Positions 47,970-50,311 of a stretch of DNA of 50,311 bases are shown here, in pieces. How positions within the stretch are numbered: position 1 is the first letter of the stretch; each line of letters opens with the position of its first letter. Under the pieces are notes generated by a model. That model made no database searches. It saw only the letters and a list, made by a program, of their open reading frames with translations, and was not told the DNA's origin. A program made the translations under genes and the position numbers. Source of the DNA: Bacillota bacterium (GTDB lineage Bacteria; Bacillota; Bacilli; Paenibacillales; Paenibacillaceae); contig JAEWJS010000117.1 in assembly GCA_023386495.1 (NCBI GenBank), forward strand, positions 1-50,311. Direction: 5' to 3'.

Positions 47970-49745
47970 CTACTTCGTTGTGGCGTACCACTCGTTGACT
48001 TCTTCCGTCATCTGATCGCCGCCGAGCTTCTTCCAGTCTGCTACGAATTTGTCGAACGATTCGATCGGTTCGCCGAGAATGATCTTGACGAACACTTCGT
48101 TCTGCAGCTTCTCGAGCGTCGACTTCCGCTCGACCATCGTCGGCGTCGGTGCGCTGACGAACTTATCGATCAGGAACTGATTGTTCTTGTCGTATTGGTC
48201 GGTGATGCCCATCGAGCCTTGCGGGCCGTAGATGCGCTCCCAGCCCCATACCGCGAAGCCTTCCTCGGAACCGGAGTTGAAGAGATCGATTTTCTCCTGA
48301 ATCGTCTTGGCTTCGCCTTGCAGCACCGACATGTCTCCCGCTTGGCGCGCCGCGTCGATCTCGCGGTAGGCCGTAACGTTCTTCTTCGGCGGTGCCGGCT
48401 GTACAGGCGACAGCTGCCATACGCTCTCCGCTTCCTTCGGCGCGTAGTAGACGTCGAATTCAGCGGTTTCGCCCCAGTTCTTCTCCAGGTGCGCGTTGAA
48501 GAGCTTGATCACGGCTTCCGGATTGTCTGCGCCCTTGCGTACGACGAAGAATTTCGTCGTGCTGAACTTCAGCGGAACCTTCGGCTGATCGCCGGATTCC
48601 GATACGATCGGGAATGCCTGCCACTGCGCGTTCGGATCATTGTTCTTGTTGAGCTGGAGCGGCCAGATGGAGTTCCACTGCTCGCCGTATTCCATGCCGA
48701 CCTTGCCGGCCGTAATATCCTCGGCTACCTTGCCGCCGTCTTTAATGCCGAATTCCTTGTCGACGTGGCCCGCCTTCATCATATTCTGAAGCTCTTGCAG
48801 CGCCTTCTTCACTTCCGGCTGGATGCTGCCGAACACGAGCTTGCCGTCCGCGCCTTCCACCCAGATGTTCGGGTAGGCCTGGTAGCCGGCCATGAAACCT
48901 TCCAGCCCGTTGGAGCCGCCCCATAGACCCTTGGTCATGCCGAGTCCGAACGTGTCCTTCTTGCCGTTGCCGTCCGGGTCGTTCTCGGCGAATGCCTTGG
49001 AGATCGCGAGCACGTCAGCCATCGTCTTCGGCGGCTGAAGGCTCAGCTTCTCCAGCCAGTCCGTGCGGATCCAGAGGAACATCGAGCGCTCGATCGAAGG
49101 TTCGACCTGCGGGATGGCCATCAGCTTGCCGTCGAACGTCGCCGCGTCGAACGGGCCGCTGCCTTCCTGCGACAAGATGTCTTTCGTAAGCGGCGATGCA
49201 TATTGCTCATATAGCGCCGTCATATCCTCGATCAGATCGGATTCTGCCAGCTGCTTCAGCTGAATGGCATTGACCGACATGAAATCCGGGAGTTCCCCGG
49301 AAGCGAGGGTAACGTTCATCTTCTGTACGTATTGGTCGGAATCGGGATTGCCCTTCACGACCCACTCGTTCTTGATCTTGATGCCGAGCAGATCTTCATA
49401 TACGCGCGTCCAGCGGTTATCTTCGAACGTCTCGCCTTCGAGAACGCCGAGTACGTTGTTCTCAACGACCTCGCTCAAGTTCCGCACGGTCGTCACTTCG
49501 ATCGGGGGATCATATTTGCCCATCGGATCAGCCGCGGCGTCGTTACCTGCGTCGGCATTGTTGCCTGCGTTGGACTCGCTATTCGTTGCCGTGTTCCCTT
49601 GATTCGCAGGCTCGTTCTTTGCGTTGCCTGCGTTATTGCCGCCATTGTTATTGCCGCTGCAAGCTGTCAACAGCAAGAACACGGCCATCAGCAGCGCCAA
49701 TGCTTTGGCACTACGATGCATACCGTATAGGCTTCTGCCCTTCAT
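47970..49745 (-). CDS. Extracellular solute-binding lipoprotein (LplA-like)
   Basis: A 591-residue lipoprotein. The signal peptide of 28 residues ends LLLTAC with lipid-modified Cys29, then a long Asn/Gly/Ala-rich tether to about residue 75. The binding domain has LWIRTDWLEKLSLQPPKTM and DPDGNGKKDTFGLGM, a calcium-loop-like segment. The start is ATG 49745 with GGGGGA 8 bases upstream; an in-frame start 42 bases earlier lacks a site. First gene of the operon with two permeases, YesM/YesN-like proteins and the unassigned glycosidase-like protein. The ligand is unknown. Confidence 0.94.
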   Translation of the reverse strand: MKGRSLYGMHRSAKALALLMAVFLLLTACSGNNNGGNNAGNAKNEPANQGNTATNSESNAGNNADAGNDAAADPMGKYDPPIEVTTVRNLSEVVENNVLGVLEGETFEDNRWTRVYEDLLGIKIKNEWVVKGNPDSDQYVQKMNVTLASGELPDFMSVNAIQLKQLAESDLIEDMTALYEQYASPLTKDILSQEGSGPFDAATFDGKLMAIPQVEPSIERSMFLWIRTDWLEKLSLQPPKTMADVLAISKAFAENDPDGNGKKDTFGLGMTKGLWGGSNGLEGFMAGYQAYPNIWVEGADGKLVFGSIQPEVKKALQELQNMMKAGHVDKEFGIKDGGKVAEDITAGKVGMEYGEQWNSIWPLQLNKNNDPNAQWQAFPIVSESGDQPKVPLKFSTTKFFVVRKGADNPEAVIKLFNAHLEKNWGETAEFDVYYAPKEAESVWQLSPVQPAPPKKNVTAYREIDAARQAGDMSVLQGEAKTIQEKIDLFNSGSEEGFAVWGWERIYGPQGSMGITDQYDKNNQFLIDKFVSAPTPTMVERKSTLEKLQNEVFVKIILGEPIESFDKFVADWKKLGGDQMTEEVNEWYATTK

Positions 49746-49791
49746 TGCCCATTCCCCCATTTTTGTGTGTTCGAGACAATGCCGCATGCGA

Positions 49792-49834
49792 TGTCTACGC
49801 TTTCATTATATTGGTGGATCTCTTGAAGTCACAA
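49792..49834 (-). promoter_or_regulatory. Promoter and CcpA (cre) site of the transporter-YesMN operon
   Basis: On the minus strand: -35 TTGTGA (49834-49829), 18-base spacer, -10 TATAAT (49810-49805), then TGAAAGCGTAGACA (49805-49792), which matches the cre consensus TGWAANCGNTNWCA at 13 of 14 positions. The site covers the expected transcription start, the classical position for repression by CcpA when glucose is present. Confidence 0.72.
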
Positions 49835-49873
49835 TGTTCATGTTTTGACATTTGTTACCCGCGCTTTACGTTC

Positions 49874-49887
49874 TGCAAGCGCTTTAA
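49874..49887. promoter_or_regulatory. Second candidate cre site
   Basis: TGCAAGCGCTTTAA fits the cre consensus except one base. It lies about 40 bases upstream of the operon's -35 and just before a TGGTATGAT extended -10-like sequence that may drive the plus-strand gene at 49977. Confidence 0.4.
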
Positions 49888-49976
49888 TGCGCTCGTCTAT
49901 GGTATGATGGCAAGAGGATACCCTGTGTGGCAGATGCCGATCGGGTACCATTACCGCGGAAAGAAGAGAGGTACAT

Positions 49977-50311
49977 ATGACGAATATCGATCGCAACATG
50001 CACGAAGACAGCAAGAAGACCGGGCCGGCCGCACCGACGGATGCCGTACCGAGACGCAGCGGTTTTCACATCCTATTCGAGTCTGCCATTGAAGCCAGCG
50101 TCCGCAGCACGGGGCTGTATGCTGAAGAGATCTATCTCGAGGGCCGGTTAGCGGATAAGGCCAAATTCACGGGCGGCGTGACCGATGAGGAAATCCTCGA
50201 CCTCCTGAAGAGCACCAGCGGATTCCGCAAGCTGGTTCATAGCATCGGCATTTCGATCAAGTCCCAAGATGACGAAAGCTCGACGATCCAGTTCGTATTG
50301 AAGCACTGGGC
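49977..50311 (+). CDS. Protein of unknown function, 3' end outside window
   Basis: The first 111 codons are present and no stop is reached. Start ATG 49977 with GAGAGGT 6 bases upstream. The N-terminus is polar (MTNIDRNMHEDSKKTGPAAP) and then reads RRSGFHILFESAIEASVRST, EEIYLEGRLADKAKFTGGVT and DEEILDLLKSTSGFRKLVHS. No signal peptide or membrane helix is visible so far and I do not recognise a family. Divergent from the transporter operon. Confidence 0.7.
   Translation, partial: MTNIDRNMHEDSKKTGPAAPTDAVPRRSGFHILFESAIEASVRSTGLYAEEIYLEGRLADKAKFTGGVTDEEILDLLKSTSGFRKLVHSIGISIKSQDDESSTIQFVLKHW

Overview
The window looks like the chromosome of a Paenibacillus- or Cohnella-type member of the Paenibacillaceae. 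The evidence is GC-rich DNA with strong AGGAGG ribosome-binding sites, frequent TTG/GTG starts, YesM/YesN two-component genes, CUT1 sugar transporters without their own ATPase, and many glycoside hydrolases. No rRNA, tRNA, CRISPR array, integrase or complete insertion sequence was found. Positions were counted by hand and may be off by a base or two at non-coding sites.

Bases 1-11.7 kb hold a pectin/rhamnogalacturonan locus. One minus-strand run encodes a binding lipoprotein, two permeases, GH105, GH28 and a GH43 enzyme that leaves the window at base 1; the last three genes are joined by ATGA overlaps. Upstream lies a second, paralogous binding lipoprotein (7673-9184), transcribed away from a membrane-anchored AraC regulator (9303-11618). 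A 146-bp repeat occurs twice in this locus, each copy abutting a stop codon.

Bases 11.7-18.5 kb are ordinary chromosome: a TetR repressor with an obvious palindromic operator and an MMPL exporter, a SasA/RelP-type small alarmone synthetase, and adhE behind a near-perfect Rex box.

Bases 18.5-34.4 kb are an accessory region, visibly more AT-rich up to about 29.6 kb. It contains eight VOC (glyoxalase-fold) domains and three ECF sigma factor genes or fragments carrying C-terminal ligand-binding-type domains. The most striking (23219-25444) joins a complete ECF sigma factor, a jelly-roll domain and an entire ABC sugar-binding protein in one polypeptide with no signal peptide. The same jelly-roll is fused to two VOC domains in a neighbouring gene, and the tandem VOC pair also exists alone. 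Two further genes are ECF-VOC fusions, both with broken frames. Seven clear copies and one degenerate copy of a short motif, CCCGTTAGCTTAA, all in one orientation, mostly lie at 3' ends of small genes here and often precede a hairpin. The rest includes a nitrilase-fold protein, 2'-5' RNA ligase, SUKH, DUF5412, a CBO0543 pseudogene, MerR/TipAS, Hsp33, ArgC, an S66 peptidase, DUF5662 and a P-loop kinase.

Bases 34.5-49.8 kb form a second carbohydrate locus. GH95 and GH31 form a pair next to a cupin-AraC regulator. A long minus-strand operon runs binding lipoprotein, two permeases, YesM-like kinase, YesN-like regulator and a predicted (alpha/alpha)6-barrel protein of unknown family. Its promoter carries a CcpA (cre) site over the expected transcription start. 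A truncated unknown gene begins at 49977.
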